36,229 bases of DNA, from positions 1 through 36,229 of the forward strand of contig JAAYSU010000055.1 in NCBI GenBank assembly GCA_012523915.1, written 5' to 3'. Origin of the DNA: Clostridiales bacterium (GTDB lineage Bacteria; Bacillota; Clostridia; Peptostreptococcales; Anaerovoracaceae). The position numbers and the translations under genes were made by a program. Positions 35,014 to 36,229 of this stretch are shown piece after piece. The notes beneath the pieces were generated by a model that saw nothing but the letters and a program-made list of their open reading frames with translations, was not told the DNA's origin and did not search any database. How positions within the stretch are numbered: the first letter of the stretch is position 1; each line of letters begins with the position of its first letter.

Positions 35014-35613
35014 CTATGCCTTTACATCAAAGTTTGGTTCGCCATCAAATATCAGATTGGCCTTTTGGGGCTCCTCGTAATTGGGACCGGCACTTCTTGG
35101 GATATAGATAGGGCCTCCAATGTATTTGATGATAACCTTTGGATATTCAACAACCCTAATTTCCAAATCAGGTGGAGTAAAGCTTGTATCAACATCTGGT
35201 GCTACCAGTTCAGTAGGTAGATGACTGATATCGAAGTCTATTTGAAAATAGCTAGGAGGTTTTTCTGCCTGTGTTTGAGGTAGAAGTCCAATCATGTTAT
35301 CTATTCCCCTGTTGAATTGCATGAAAAGAAACTCGCTAGTTTCTTCATCCATTTGGACATTGACCTTAAGCTTGCCGTTTTCTGTATAGCTAGCAGTTGC
35401 TGTGTAAGAAAATATATTTTTATGCTTTTTAGCAGTACTTACAAAGCTGTCTTTAAAGGGTATGTTTATAGGATTGCTTTTTATGGTTGTCATGTCCCTA
35501 TGTCTGCTGATGCTTAGGCTTGTTGCAGACTGCACGTTGACTTTCTTTGGAGCGTCGCTTTCAACATACTCTATGGAAATAGGGACGTTTTCAATTGTTA
35601 TAAGTGGTTGCAT
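35014..35613 (-). CDS. DUF6470-like flagellar-locus protein
   Basis: MQPLITIENVPISIEYVESDAPKKVNVQSA ... QTQAEKPPSYFQIDF ... VEYPKVIIKYIGGPIYIPRSAGPNYEE; position between flgL and fliW. Confidence 0.75.
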   Translation of the reverse strand: MQPLITIENVPISIEYVESDAPKKVNVQSATSLSISRHRDMTTIKSNPINIPFKDSFVSTAKKHKNIFSYTATASYTENGKLKVNVQMDEETSEFLFMQFNRGIDNMIGLLPQTQAEKPPSYFQIDFDISHLPTELVAPDVDTSFTPPDLEIRVVEYPKVIIKYIGGPIYIPRSAGPNYEEPQKANLIFDGEPNFDVKA

Positions 35614-35638
35614 TTGTCAACCTCCTTTACCTTATATA

Positions 35639-36229
35639 TCAGCTCATAAAGTTAAATATTGATGGTTGTATAATACGCGCCCCCATCTGTAGGGCAGCAT
35701 TGTAGGCTAACTTCTGTGATTCATACATAATGATTGAATATGCTGTATCAATGCCTTCTACTGAAACCTGTCTTTCCTTTAGATTGAAAATCTGATCGTC
35801 ATATCTCTTTTTCATGAAATCAAGATATGAAGTCTTTGAGCCTACCTCAGTAGTTTTCTTTAATACATTGCCCGACACTTTTTCAAAATGCCCTAAGAGT
35901 GCATCTACTTTGCCATGGCTATAATCATCTGAGTCAAATTGGTCGGCAATTTGTTTAATTAAATCATATATGTTATTGGAAACTTCGGTCCCGTCTATAT
36001 TAGTTGTTCCGCTTCCTATGATATCTACTCCAGTTATTGAATAGCCAAAGACTGAACTCTTGTTAACTGAAGAATCGGGATTGAAATAGATTCCTAGTCC
36101 TATGTCAATTGTCAATGAATCGTTTAATAGTTTGTTGTAATCATCTGTGCCTGCTTCTAAAGAATCAAGTTCATGTCCGTTGTAGTGCAGTTTGCCGTCT
36201 ACTACTTCAAAGGGAGGAGTTTCTGTATT
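35639..36229 (-). CDS. flgL: Flagellar hook-associated protein FlgL, C-terminal part, truncated by the window edge
   Basis: VSVEGIDTAYSIIMYESQKLAYNAALQMGARIIQPSIFNFM; frame stays open to 36229 (38 more codons beyond the called start). Confidence 0.8.
   Translation of the reverse strand, partial: NTETPPFEVVDGKLHYNGHELDSLEAGTDDYNKLLNDSLTIDIGLGIYFNPDSSVNKSSVFGYSITGVDIIGSGTTNIDGTEVSNNIYDLIKQIADQFDSDDYSHGKVDALLGHFEKVSGNVLKKTTEVGSKTSYLDFMKKRYDDQIFNLKERQVSVEGIDTAYSIIMYESQKLAYNAALQMGARIIQPSIFNFMS

Noticed and set aside
1-36229. CRISPR arrays, tRNA/rRNA genes, prophage or insertion-sequence elements
   Set aside because: No regularly spaced repeats, tRNA/rRNA-like sequences, transposase or phage structural proteins were recognised in the window.

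Overview
The window comes from an AT-rich Firmicutes genome (Clostridia/Tissierellia-like; inference from gene content) and has three parts. (1) About 1-12.9 kb is a molybdenum/tungsten locus: a molybdopterin-binding protein, a DUF364 protein, modABC, an ADP-forming acyl-CoA synthetase, a structured leader, then radical SAM - 4Fe-4S protein - aldehyde ferredoxin oxidoreductase (AOR) - MoaD-like protein - DMSO-reductase-family molybdo/tungsto-enzyme. Inside it is a deletion-like scar joining the 5'-truncated remnants of an acyl-CoA dehydrogenase and a cyclase-family gene. (2) About 13-23.5 kb holds housekeeping and signalling genes: flavodoxin, YhbY, VanZ, SdpI/SdpR, a two-component system with a lipoprotein, a polysaccharide deacetylase, a dCache-PAS-GGDEF protein, BioY and BirA (with a clear BirA operator). 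(3) About 23.5-36.2 kb is a flagellar/chemotaxis block: FliT-like, FliS, FliD, a J-domain/GGDEF-like fusion, CheR, CheA, a FliK-like/FlhB-C-like pair, flagellin, CsrA, FliW, DUF6470 and FlgL. The observations most worth a second look are: a flagellin gene interrupted by one in-frame TAG while its promoter and CsrA-site leader look intact; the J-domain plus degenerate GGDEF fusion; the structured, terminator-bearing leader and palindromes upstream of the AOR operon; a MoaD-like protein without the C-terminal Gly-Gly; an atypical Cys spacing in the AOR; and the deletion-like double-pseudogene junction.
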